Assembly: GCA_963971425.1 (NCBI GenBank)
Contig: OZ020516.1
Coordinates: 33,654,199-33,718,198 of the forward strand
Source of the DNA: Bryoerythrophyllum caledonicum
Lineage: Eukaryota; Streptophyta; Bryopsida; Pottiales; Pottiaceae
Direction: 5' to 3'
DNA: 64,000 bases
A program made the translations under genes and the position numbers. How positions within the stretch are numbered: position 1 is the stretch's first letter; the number at the start of each line of letters is the position of its first letter. A model generated the notes under the pieces. That model had not been told where the DNA came from. It did not search any database and was given only the letters and a program-made list of their open reading frames with translations. Below are positions 23,505 to 34,639 of the stretch, one piece after another.

Positions 23505-23935
23505 CTGGTTGATGGAGACGTAGAGCGGCACGAGTCCGCGTAGGGCGATCACCTCGCTGAACGGCGCACCCAAGTTGAGCGTCACGCTCACGACCGTCAC
23601 ATCGTGCTCCTTCATGCGCCGCGAACGTGCCAGTGCCCATGCTGTAGTCCAGGCCGATGCAGATCTCGCCGGGTTTGAGCGCGAGGACGTCTGAGATCAG
23701 GAACTCGCCTACGGTGGTGTTGGCCTTCACCCACTGCTTGCGCTCCAAGTTCTTCAGATCAAAGCAGGGGCTGCACTTGAAGAACTTCTTTCGGTTCTTC
23801 CAATCCGCGAGGCACGAGAAGTTGCGGCAGTAGTAGTTGTTCCAGCGTATGCTCTCGTCGTCCGAGATTGCCCACCGGGATTTCCCATGCAAGTTGGTTG
23901 CTAGGCTTCGGATTGACTGATGGCAGTGCAATTAG
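23505..23935 (-). pseudogene. SAM methyltransferase fragment (At1g29790-like)
   Basis: The minus strand reads NNYYCRNFSCL, then a KQWVKANTTVGEFLISDVL segment, then GEICIGLDYSMGTGTFAA, the glycine-rich SAM-binding motif of the plant methyltransferase family typified by At1g29790. Right after GTFAA the frame shifts; the next frame continues with the family motifs MKEHDV, LNLGAPF and ALRGLVPLYVSINQR, then hits a stop. N- and C-terminal parts are absent, and no intron is seen in the remaining piece. It is a truncated, frameshifted copy, possibly retroposed. Confidence 0.75.
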
Positions 23936-24189
23936 TTCAGGCGCATCAAGCCTCCAGTGAAGCTCTGCTAAGGGGAGTTGAACCCCAGCCGTAAAACAGC
24001 CCTGCCCACTGTAGGTAGCAAACCCACCCTCCCACCCAAGTTAGTACTACCATTTAAGAAATTTGAACTCAGAAATTCGCCGTCAATGTGAAAACAGAGC
24101 ACTTACTGATCCGCGCCCCTTCGGATAGTTTCCTCCCGCCCAAGTGGTCATAGCAGAATTGAAAGGGAAAGATTGAAGTGTGAAAATTG

Positions 24190-26964
24190 TTGCGCATACA
24201 GCTTCACGCATGCGTCAAGATGCCCATCAAGCAGGGTTTTCCGGCGTCCGTCCGTCCGGTAGTGTCCGTCCGTCCGGCTGTCTGTCCGATCGAGGCTGTT
24301 GTCCGTCTGGTAGAGAATATTCTAGAATATTTGGGTATATTTGGGTATATTCGGAAATATTCCTGTAGATTTGGGGCATATTCTCTGGAATATTCCAGCC
24401 ATCTGTCCGGTAAGGGTGTTGTCCGTCTTGTCCGACTGTCCGTCCGTCTGCTGTCTTTGGGCCCATGTCTGTCTATATAGACAACCCTGCCACCAAGGCG
24501 GTTTTGCAATTTCGATTTCATGAAGTTCAGGGTAGAGAAAGTCCTCTCATCTTCGACACTGCCTAGCACGGCAATTATGGCCACCTCCGCCACTTTGATG
24601 AACTCAGAAAACTGGTTTAGCATGAGAGCGTTCTGGCCCACCCGAGTCAACAGTTTTGCAACCCGGTTCACATCATGAGGCTCTTCCATTGTAGCTTTGG
24701 CATGCGATTTCATGGTCAGCTTGAACAAGCTGGATTGGAGCATCAAGGACCGCCCGTCAATGATGGGGTCAAGTCGCGTAAGTTCAAGCTCAACCTTATT
24801 GCCGAAGTTTACAGTGCAGCATACCAAATACTGCTCCTTCAGCGTCTTCACATGCAAGGGAAATAGTTCGTCACAATTTGGTTGCAGCCAGTACTATGGG
24901 AACACAATCCCTAGTGCGTTCATCAACTCCACCTCAGGGAATCGGCAGTCCAACTCCAGCCTGAGTAAGTCAGCAACATCCTTGCACTTACCCTTCACCG
25001 AAGTTATGATAACTTGCAAGTCACTCTATGACACTGACAATTTCTTGCCAGTGATTGCGCATATGGAATGAGCAGGGTACTTGTGATCACCGATCCGGAA
25101 TGACAATGTTTTGTCTCCCGTATTCATATCAGTCACCCATTCCTGCGCAATAGCGTAGGATTTATCATGCACAATATCATGAAACATGCCAAAATGTTGT
25201 TGCTGGAACGCCGAAGCATCATCGCTGTACATCATATACAGCTCCGCTTGACACATTCGAACAGCAGCAACGTAGTCAGCAACGAAGACATTATTGGACT
25301 GAGCAAATTTCATCAAGGAATTAACAGATTCCAGCATTGGCAGTACGCAAGGTAGGGCCAACAAAGTGTCCACATCGCACAACAAGTCATAGTTCCGCCT
25401 CGCACTCTCTCGCACTGCCATTTGCTTGGACATCATTTCGGGCTCTTTAACTGCAGCGTCCTCGCACATCTTCGCCAACAAGGCCTTATACTCCCCCATG
25501 ACCCTACGCAAAGGAGCCAGCAAAGAAATCCATCGAGTCTTTACATTTCGGAGCATTCGAAGTCCCTCTATTTCCACATTGTCGGCGAGTCTCTGAAACT
25601 CCAAATGTCGTTTCGGGCTCAAGCTAAAATACGAGTACTTGGCCTAGCACGCGGCCTCTAGTTTGGCAACAATAGGGAGATTAGACAATGGCTCCACAGC
25701 CAAGTTAGTCCGGTGTGCCATGCAGTGCACACCAAACATGAAAGGAGCGGCATGAACCTTCATGTTCACTATCACATCATTCCTGCAACCCTGGAATACG
25801 TTGTCCCCATCCGCCCCAAAGCACACCACACAGCTTGCCAAGGCCGGCATGCTGCAGCACCATGGCTGATATTGTCCGACCAACAACATCCGCCGTGTTA
25901 CCCTCATGCAAGCGACTCAAACTCAAAAGGATCGGGACTCTTTTAAATTGCAGACAGACGTAGCAATGGATGCTCAACCAGGGCTGACCATCAATGGTAG
26001 TTACCTCATCAACAGATAGAGATAGGAATTTAGCCGCAGATATCACCTTCTTTGTGTGCGTGGCCAATGTCAGGGCAAGATGATAAGCCATCTTCCAGCC
26101 CACTCCAGCAGACCATTGCTTCTTTGGCAGATCATGAACACTTAGAATATCAAAAAGCTCACGGAAATTGGGAAAATCAGACATGGGACATCCAATGCCG
26201 CATCAAGAAAAACACGGACCTGAACTGAACCAATTTCCTACGTCTCTCTTTTACCGCACCTGCCTGGAGTTGCTGGACTACAGTGTCCCTAGCCCGACCA
26301 TGACGTGCGAAGTAGATTTTTTATTTTTAACATGTGTATTGGTTGAGAGGAAGTAAAACTGACCTGCAACAACCTTGCCATGTGTTGCAAGTGCCTTCCG
26401 ACGTCCTGCATGCTTCCACAGGGAGTCAATTTTCGGCACAACGAGCTTATCGCGACCTTCAACCTTGGAACAGACTTTGCAACGAACTTGTCTGACGTCT
26501 TTGTTGGGAGATACCACCGACTCTGCCCACGGCAGTCGGGCAGCCCAAGTGTCTTGCTAGTGTCTGTTCTTCTCGTAAATTCTACGGCGAGCACGAGCGA
26601 GTTCGTGAGCTTGGCTAGCAACAACAGGGTCCAGCTCCTCGACTTTTGAGCTCGCATGCAGGGGTTTCTCAAAGGCATGCGCGGAATCGCTCACAGCGTT
26701 AGGAGGCGCGGTAGATCCATCGCTGGCCACCACCTGCGTCGTGCAAAATCGCAACCCCTCGATGTCAACGCCCAAAGAATCAACTTCATTGCCACTGCCA
26801 GCATACAAAAACTTGGTTAGAATCGACTGCTTGGGCGCCATGAAAACAATGCAAATTGCAGAAATGCAATCCCAGTGCTCAAAACACCACAGCCAAACAC
26901 ATAGAGATTCACAAAGAATTCGGGTGAGAAACTCATCTGGCAAAGGGGAACTTAAGGGTTTCAT
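24190..26964 (-). pseudogene. Dead hAT transposase gene (zinc-finger, hAT C-terminal)
   Basis: One minus-strand frame can be followed from M at 26841 to about 24190. It has a zinc-finger-like N-terminus (VRCKVCSKVEG...WKHAGRRKA, 26.3-26.5 kb), an RNase-H-like core (FLSLSVDEVTTIDGQPW; VCFGADGDNVFQGCRND; HCMAHRTNLAVEPLSNLP; NVKTRWISLLAPL) and the hAT dimerisation motif SVEDERTFSTLNFMKS near 24.53 kb. At least five in-frame TAG stops interrupt it (after KNRH, GLGTL, LEAAC, KKLSVS and GIVFP), plus a TAA in the 26.2-kb segment and a frameshift near 25.85 kb. A 258-bp MITE splits the last codons. The original element supplied a cut-and-paste transposase; this copy cannot. Confidence 0.85.
24232..24489. 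mobile_element. hAT-type MITE inside the hAT gene
   Basis: The 258-bp insert starts CAGGGTT and ends AACCCTG, flanked by CCATCAAG (24224-24231) and CCACCAAG (24490-24497), an 8-bp duplication with one mismatch. CAGGG-type ends with 8-bp duplications are known for hAT. Removing the insert and one repeat restores the transposase reading (NRLDGHLDACVKLYAQ). The interior is rich in GTCCGTCC runs around an AATATT-rich centre. Confidence 0.85.
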
Positions 26965-28330
26965 CAGCGCACTCCGAAACTTGCAAATCCAGAAGGACTA
27001 ACTCCCAAACAGCAAAAGCCTACAACCATCCCAATAACAAACAGAAGTAGACTGCGAAAGCATGACGACCTACCAATTATGCACACAACGAACTTGGCGA
27101 CAGCACATCGTGGAACTTCGCACGGCGGTGAAGGCGCTCAGATTGGCAAGAGCGCGCTGGCTCCCGGCGAGAACTGTGGCCAATGCCAAATGTGGCGATC
27201 ACAAATGTATAGATCTAAGTTTGCGATTGCATGAGGCTCAGCGGCGGCAACGAGGTGATGACTTCGTGTGTCGAAGACGGCGAACTGACCCGGCATGTAT
27301 GAGCCTGACTGGCCACCACCCCACCACCATCCATCTGATGATGGCGAATTTCACATCCAAAATCCAATATATTATGACTGTACAGTTCGCCAACGTGGCT
27401 GATGAGTCAGATTGTGGCGAAAATTCGCCAATAAAGAAATGGCTGACCCCATGTAATGCCCTACCCAAATTATCACTATAGCTTCCATACTTGCAGAATG
27501 TAGGGAAGAAAATTGAGTTTCCTGAAAGTCACCAAAATACACTGGATAGGTACCCCGAATCTTAAGGTCTTATGTTAGTAACCGGGACCACATGCACATG
27601 GTGTCTTGCCTTGGGAAAGGTTTGGGGGAACTACTGGTCAACCTTATGAGAAGAGAGGAAAAAAGCATGGGAACTCTCATGCTCTTTGGCACCATATTCC
27701 TCCTCACTTGCCCATTCGGGAAGCACTTTCAGGAAAACTCTAATGTAGGGCCACTTCCATGCATCACACCCAACCTGACACTTCAACCTAAAATGAAGTG
27801 GGGGGATAAATTTGGAGCGACCTTTATGTGTAAAATGACTATGACACAATCCATGATACTCTGATTAGTATGTTGAGAAGAAGTGGAGGTTGAAAAGCGG
27901 CTCCACCATCCCCGAGATAATCAACTACACTCGACTTTGCTTTTTCGAGTAGGGTGAAAAGATGGCTATATGGAAGTGATCCAACCCTGTCAGAGATGAC
28001 GGTCGGGCATTGCATGGAACCAGGCTCTAAGTCAATGCCCACATGTCAGAAGTGAGCAATACCCAACTAAGTTAGATCTGTTCTTTTAAGCTGAATGGGG
28101 TCTGAAATCACATTGTATGTCAAATGGAACTATGCAGAGAGATGAAGAATTAGGAATGAAGCTCAACAAGCTATTTTTCAAATTTAGTCTCAAAGGTGCC
28201 AAATCAATATAGAAATTAAAAGCTCAAAATTCAGGAGGGCTCTAAATTGCTCTTGTTGTGGAATTCTCTGCCCCCCTTGCCCACTGCTAGGAACTGACAG
28301 GAAGCATGCCACACATGACCAAAAGAAGAA
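26965..28330. other. No gene recognised
   Basis: Flank of the hAT element (possible 5' non-coding region to about 27.5 kb), then sequence without a recognisable ORF. ORFs of up to about 140 codons here show no family motif. Confidence 0.4.
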
Positions 28331-28480
28331 GAAGAAGAACTTTTGTCTTCGAAGGGGGCCGGAGTGAATAAAGTGTATGTTCCTTCCACTACTAAATCCA
28401 TGACCATTGGACATAGATTTAGTAGTATGGAACCACTCCCCCCTCTCGAGGGTAGACACTATGTAACCAATAACCAATAA
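28331..28480 (-). repeat. SINE copy (TTC-tail family)
   Basis: In minus orientation it reads ACCCTCGAGAGG, then the shared body, CACTTTATTCACTCCGGC and a (TTC)n tail at 28331. Only a possible 6-bp TGACCA flank repeat is visible, so the borders are approximate. Confidence 0.6.
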
Positions 28481-29434
28481 TCAGTGACCAGGAACAGGGA
28501 ATAGCTGGAGCCACGGGTCTCCGTTCCAAGGGATGATTTATAGAGGTTGAATGTGTGTTTTTGAGGATTTTTAAGAGGTATCATGTAAGTCTAGGAGAGG
28601 TTGGTTGTTTTGAGCTTAGGTTTGTGTAGAAGTATTGACATTGCATGTTGGATAGCAATGGTAATAATCTTAGTGAAAGTCTTTTTAATTGGGTTGATGG
28701 GGATACTAAGTGTTTTTCCAAGACTTTTCATAGAGGGAATAAAGGTAGTAGCTCTAGCTCCAGCGGTAATGACAATAAGGGGGTCAATTTTCCATCCAAG
28801 AGCACTAATGTCATAGATAAGTGGTTGGTATTTATTAATTTTGTTTTTGATTGCTTCTGGGGAAAATCAATCAATACAGTATTTGAATTCAATGAATTGG
28901 ATAGTGAGGTTCGTATTTATGTGGTCTGATGGGGGTTCTTTAAATATTTGAATATGGTAGTTCTTTAGTGCATAGTATATCTAGTTTGAATCTAGCATTA
29001 CAATGACATTTTTGGTTTCCACATGTGTATCGTAGTAGCCATGGGGGGACCGCATTTTCTTGTGGATTGTTGTTGAAGGTTTTAGCGTTCATAAGTATAA
29101 AGCATCCTAATTTGTTAGGGGATATAATTAGTTTTTGGATTTTCGGGACTGTTTTATTGTGCCTTTTAACAATTAAGGAGTCTATGTGATGATTTTGGCA
29201 TTTGAGGAGTGTGTGTAGCCTTGTGTCTGGTCCATAGAGGTGCATATTGCGCATGTTCAAGGGTGGGAATCTTTCCATTCCAAAAGAGAGTTGTTTGCAA
29301 GCATTTTCCATATATTGTCCAGTACGGAATTTGATGAGGCATGTTTTTTGTGAGTCTGTAATTGTGGGATTTATCATTTTTCAAAGACTTTGTAGAGACT
29401 TCATTATCAATGTTGTTGTTACCGGTCCATTTGT

Positions 29435-29898
29435 CTATGTTAGGAGAATTTCCGAGATTAAATCTAAGTTGTTAATTAGCTCTTGTTTTTGAAGATATAT
29501 ATCCAAAAATCTGATGGAACCTTTATTCCGGATGTCTTCCATAGAAGACCAACTTTCTCTTTGGAAGTAGTACGGAGTAGGTTGGGCATGTTTGTGTGAT
29601 TGTTTGGCATTTCTATGGGATTTACCTAATCCTTCCTTAGCTAGTTTATCAGCTTGTTTGTTTCCTTCTATAGTGACATGTGCTCTAACTTTGTAGAGGG
29701 TTGTAATTTGTATGCAATTTTGTAGCATTTGGACCATAGGTGTTTGTATGGCTTGGTCAGGGTGACTATTGTGAGGGTAGGGTGTGTTATTTGTGTGTTT
29801 AATAGATACAAGACGTTTATGCAGTATGTAAAGATGTGTGCGGGTTCATTAGCGTATTGTGTAGTGATAATTTTTAGGGCTTTGTAGAAGGCCATCAT
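29435..29898 (-). pseudogene. LINE RNase H domain relic
   Basis: Two overlapping frames give the start (MMAFYKALKIITTQYANEP) and the end (HVTIEGNKQADKLAKEGLGK) of a type I RNase H domain. The final His and Asp positions of the family are recognisable. A frame change near 29.7 kb shows it is inactive. Confidence 0.65.
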
Positions 29899-32800
29899 CT
29901 CTGCTCAGAGGATATTTTGAAGTCCATGGAGTCTTTTGGATATTTTCATTTTTTTGGTAAAGTTATATATACCATATCATGCTTTTCATTAGGCTTGTGT
30001 CCGGAGCTAGCTTCTATAGGATTTTTAAGGAACCATTTGTGTAGTAACTATATGCATGTTGAAATTTCAGAGGGTTGATATCATGATATGTGGGGAAGGG
30101 GGTGGAGTAGTGAGGTGGATTGGTGTTGTGTGTACATACTTAAGTTGGAGCCATTTTTTTTTGTGATTCACCGGGGCATGGGAGGATGTGGGTGGGCTAT
30201 TTTTGTGTATAATCGGTGTATGTTGAGTTTGTTTGTTATATTAGTAAATGTAGCAAGTTTTTCCATGCTACCGACATTATTATCTTGGTGGTGTATGCAT
30301 AATAAATGTGGCTTGAGTCTAGGTTTGCTTTTTAGTTTGGGTGGAATAGTTGGTTCTTCATGTGGCACCGAATCAGCTTCAAATAACGCAATGATGTGGG
30401 AATCTGGGAATGGTCCTTAGTGGGAAATAAGGTTTTGGTACCAATTATTGTCTAGAGTTATAATGAGGGTGGAAGTATTTATTGGATCATTTTTGGCAGC
30501 TAGTCTTGCCCAATGTATAGCTTGTTATATATCTTCTATATTGTGGGGGTGCGCAATACCATTTCCAATCAATTTGTGGTGAAAGGCATTTCCTAATGAG
30601 CCAAAGGTTTTGTCTCTTTCAAATGGTGAATGGAACTTAGTGAGTTGCATGGAGCATGTGACGGGGGATATCCCACCAACGCAGTCGCACTAGTTGGAAA
30701 CATCTACTCTAACTCCTCCACCTCATACGTTGGAAACATAAAAAATCAATATATAAAATACTGATTTCTGACTTTTGAAATCAATATATAAAATATATAT
30801 ATCTTGGTTTGTCAATTGTGCGTCTTTGAGTGCGGCTATTATGGTTTGGAGTTTTTTTTGGCTTATTTATTTGCCTCTTTTGCAATTAATGCAATATCAT
30901 GTAACCATTCATCTGGTGATGTGTGGGGGGTGGTGGTGGTGGGATTTTGGTATGTTAGAGGGATTGTACTTCTTTGCAAATGGGATGGGTAAACCATTGT
31001 AGGTTATTTTTTACATTTCTAATTGTTTTCCTAATAGTATGGTAAGTGCTTAAGTGTTGTTTCCATTTTCTTGAGAGTTTTTGTGGTAAGTAGCCTCCTT
31101 GTTTGGATGTTCTAATTGTTAGTTGAGGTATGGGTGGGGCTATACAGGTTTTCTCTAGGATGTTAAAGATGGTATTTATTAGTGTGTAAAGGGAGTTGCA
31201 AGTTTCTACCATTGAGTTTGGAAGAGTTGTTCATTATTTTTAAGATAGATAATAAGGGAGTCAATTTGTATAGAGTTTTCTCCAAAAAAACACTGTGTTG
31301 AAATCTCGTGCATTGGTTCCTGGAATGGGATCAAGTATTTGAACATTATTGTTGTTTGGTGTTACGGGTGCTCTACGAGTGAATGTGTTTTGTGGGTATT
31401 TAATTGAATTGGTGAGTGGTCTGAGTTTATATTGATTTTTGTTTGCGTTGTGCATGTGTATTGTGCATGATTGGAATTGAGTATGTAAAAGTTGTCTATT
31501 AAACTTAGGTCTTTATAGTCATATCTGCTTTGTCTAGAGTGTCTTGAGCCTGTTAGATATATACTTAAAATTTAGGTTATCGGTGAAGTTACGCCATTGT
31601 TAGTAAGTGGGCTATGGTGGAGAATAGTAGTCTCCGTGTTGTCTCCCGATTAGTGCGACGTCTCCATTAAAATCACCACATAGTAAGTATGCGTGGTTTG
31701 GATGATTGTCAATTTGAGTAGAAATGGTTTTTGATATCTATGATGAATGTGATGTCTTCTGAATGGGATGACATGTAAATGTGAAGTATTAGCCATGGTT
31801 GAAGCGGTTGGTTATTAATTTTTAGAATTGATATATATGTAGATATGTGCATTGGTGTGGGGATTTTGGCAATGTTGCTAGGGAATGCATAGGATTTATG
31901 TACTAGTGTGAAAAGGCCGCCACGGCTGGGTGTGTATGGGTGGCGTTATTGGATACAAAGTGTGAGTGCATGGGTATTATTAAAGATGAGTTTGTAGTTA
32001 GGAAAAATTTATTGTATATATTTAGTAGACTTTGTGGATGTGAGTTTGGTTTCTTGGATGGTGATTATTGAAGGAAGGGTGTTGTTATATGTGGTGAGGT
32101 TTTGGATGCATGGGAGGGCAATGTTGAAGGATGAAGCGTTCTATATTAGAATATACGTGACGTTGTCTATTGTGTTTGTGTTCAAATTTAGAGGGGGGAT
32201 GTATGGGAGTGGTGGAGGTAGGTGTGAGTATTCTGGTATGGATTTGAAGCATCTTAGTGATTCTTTTATTAGTTCATTGTGGAGGAATGGAAAGTGTTGG
32301 TGTATTATATGTTGTTCTAGGCGTGGATTTTGATTATGGATGAATCTGTATAGTTTTTTATGTCTTGATTCTTTATGATGTATAATGTCTTGATTTTCTT
32401 CAATGGATATTGTATACAGGTGTTTTGTGTTTATGTGCCGTTTGGGTGGATTGTATAGGGTGGCTAGTTTATTTAGAAGAGTGTCACTCCATTGTGTTAC
32501 CTCTAGTTGTGGTGGTGATATAAGACGGTCACATACTTCTAGATAGGGGTGAGTGGTAATTATTAAAGTATATAGTATGTGTGATGGAGGGTGTTCTATG
32601 TTTTGTTGAATGTAATGGGCAATATGTGGGAATGCAATGTTATGTGTGTTATGAAGTGTGTGCCTATTTTTTAGAAGTGGTGCAAATGTGTTCGAGAGGT
32701 GTCGGTATTCGGGGTGGAATTTTATTGTACTTGAGATAAAGTACATTTTTGCTCTTTTTTTTCATACCGTTGGGTGTGTTTTTACTAGGTTGGGCATGGG

Positions 32801-33692
32801 GCCAGGATTTATTTCAATGTCTCCTCCAAGTAGAAGTATAAGTCTATAGTATGTGGGGTTGTGGTTGTGGTTGTTGTTTTTGATGTTGTTTTTGTTGTTT
32901 TTTATAATAGTTTATAGGTCTACTACTGTATGCTTTTCATTTCTTTTACATGTATTGTTATATATTTTTTGGATTTTAAAAAAATGTCTTTTTAGTATAT
33001 ATGTATATACTATAATGTGTTTGGTTGTAGCATTGTTTGGCGCTATTAGTTTGACATGTTTATCTTGCTCTCAATGACACGTTGCTATCGTTCCGATGCT
33101 TGTGTTTCCATTGCCATAATGGTTGCAATGAGCTCGGATCAAAGAGTTGACATTTCCTCCCTTAGGAATTTGACAGTGTTCGCATGTACCATATCCACAT
33201 ATTGTCTTGCTTCTTCCACAATTTCCCCTTTCATGGTCTTCATTTCTCTCCAAAGTTGTTGTAGGGTGACACCTTTGCCTTTGTTTGGGCCATTTTCCAT
33301 GGCTATTACTGCGTTTGTGATAGCCAAGTTTACATATGTGAACCCTAATCTTGATAGTTCTTCCAAATTTGATTTGTTCCTACGTCCAAACTCTTTGAGT
33401 GGGGGGTAAACATGATGTATTTACCATGGAGTTTTTTACTATATTTGACAAACTTTTTATATACTGTTGCGTTTAAACACTCAATGTTGCAAGCCCTTGC
33501 ATGACGCTGATGATTGAATTTGAAGAATTAATCAACCACATTCTCATCCCCAAGTATGGACTTGATTCCATCCGCTAGTTCCTTTTTCACTTTTTGTTTT
33601 ATTGAGGTTCTTTGCAATGAGAATCAAACAATTCATTTTTGCAATTTTATCTTCATCCATCTTCTGGGTTGCAAAGACCGGCACAAAGATCT

Positions 33693-34048
33693 TAGAAGAA
33701 GAAAAAGAAGAACTGCGGTCTCCAAAAGAGACCGACTTGAATATAGTTGTTGTTCATTCTCTTCACTAAGCATATGGCCATGGGACATAGGCTAGTGTAA
33801 TAGAACCCCCTCTTGAAGGTAAACACTTTTCTACACTAAGTGCTTCCCTACACTAATTGCCTTAGAGACAACCGACATGTCATCTCTCCCAAGGGCTTCG
33901 TGGGTCCCCATACAATGAGGCCTTAGAACCCCCACCATAATTGAGTGGACTATGGTGGTAGGCACCACGCCGGCAATAGAACTTGAACTCACAACCACCT
34001 CACCGGTGTGCCATGACTTAAACCACTACACCAAGGCCGTGGTGCCTT
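33693..34048 (-). mobile_element. Full-length tRNA-related SINE with 11-bp TSD
   Basis: 356 bp flanked by the exact 11-bp repeat CACAAAGATCT (33682-33692 and 34049-34059), inserted into LINE ORF1. In minus orientation the 5' end carries an A-box-like TGGTGTAGTGGT and, about 45 bp later, a B-box-like GAGTTCAAGTTC, the usual internal Pol III promoter of tRNA-derived SINEs. The 3' end is a (TTC)n tract. It is the longest copy in the window; the other copies are 3' fragments. Mobilisation would depend on a partner LINE. Confidence 0.85.
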
Positions 34049-34537
34049 CACAAAGATCTCATTATCAAATGAGACTTTGTAATCCTTCACTTTGACCGCT
34101 TGCACCGGAGAAGGGGTTTTGACCCACGCAAGCTCATAAAACCCCTTCCTTTCTACCCATGTCAATTCAAAATCATATCCTCTTGCAAAGCTATCTCACA
34201 ATTTTGGCAAGCAAGTCATATGATTCTTTAATAACAAGATTAGGACCGGATATTTTTATTGACAAGAGGTGTGAAAAAGCGAAGGCATCGTATGATTTAC
34301 ATACTTTTCCTTTGTGTGGGATTCCTTCATTCAAAATGAAATTGAAGGGCTTCAATCCTTGCAATAATTCCTTTCTATCCACTTCCGAGTTTTTTAGATG
34401 CAGCTTAATGACTCCATTCCAATTTCCAGACTAGTAATAGCAAAAGATGGCTATTGGCTCACCAATGCGGATCCCAACAAGGATCCCCATGTCTTTAAGT
34501 CTTGATTTATCATCTCTAACACAACGACTTTCTTCCA

Positions 34538-34639
34538 GAAGAAGAAGAAATTTGGTCTCCAGAAGGGAACCGGCGTGAATAAAGTGTCTGTTCGTTCCAC
34601 TACTAAGACCATGCCCACCGGACAAGGAATTAGTAAGCT
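34538..34639 (-). mobile_element. 5'-truncated SINE with 13-bp TSD
   Basis: 102 bp, flanked by the exact 13-bp repeat CGACTTTCTTCCA at 34525-34537 and 34640-34652. Taking it out joins two ORF1 segments in one frame (IWKKVVVLEMINQDL). Same body and TTC tail as the other copies. Confidence 0.85.

Noticed and set aside
32141..32746. 201-codon minus ORF as an independent gene
   Set aside because: His/Ile/Tyr-rich translation of AT-rich LINE sequence, positioned between ORF1 and the endonuclease.
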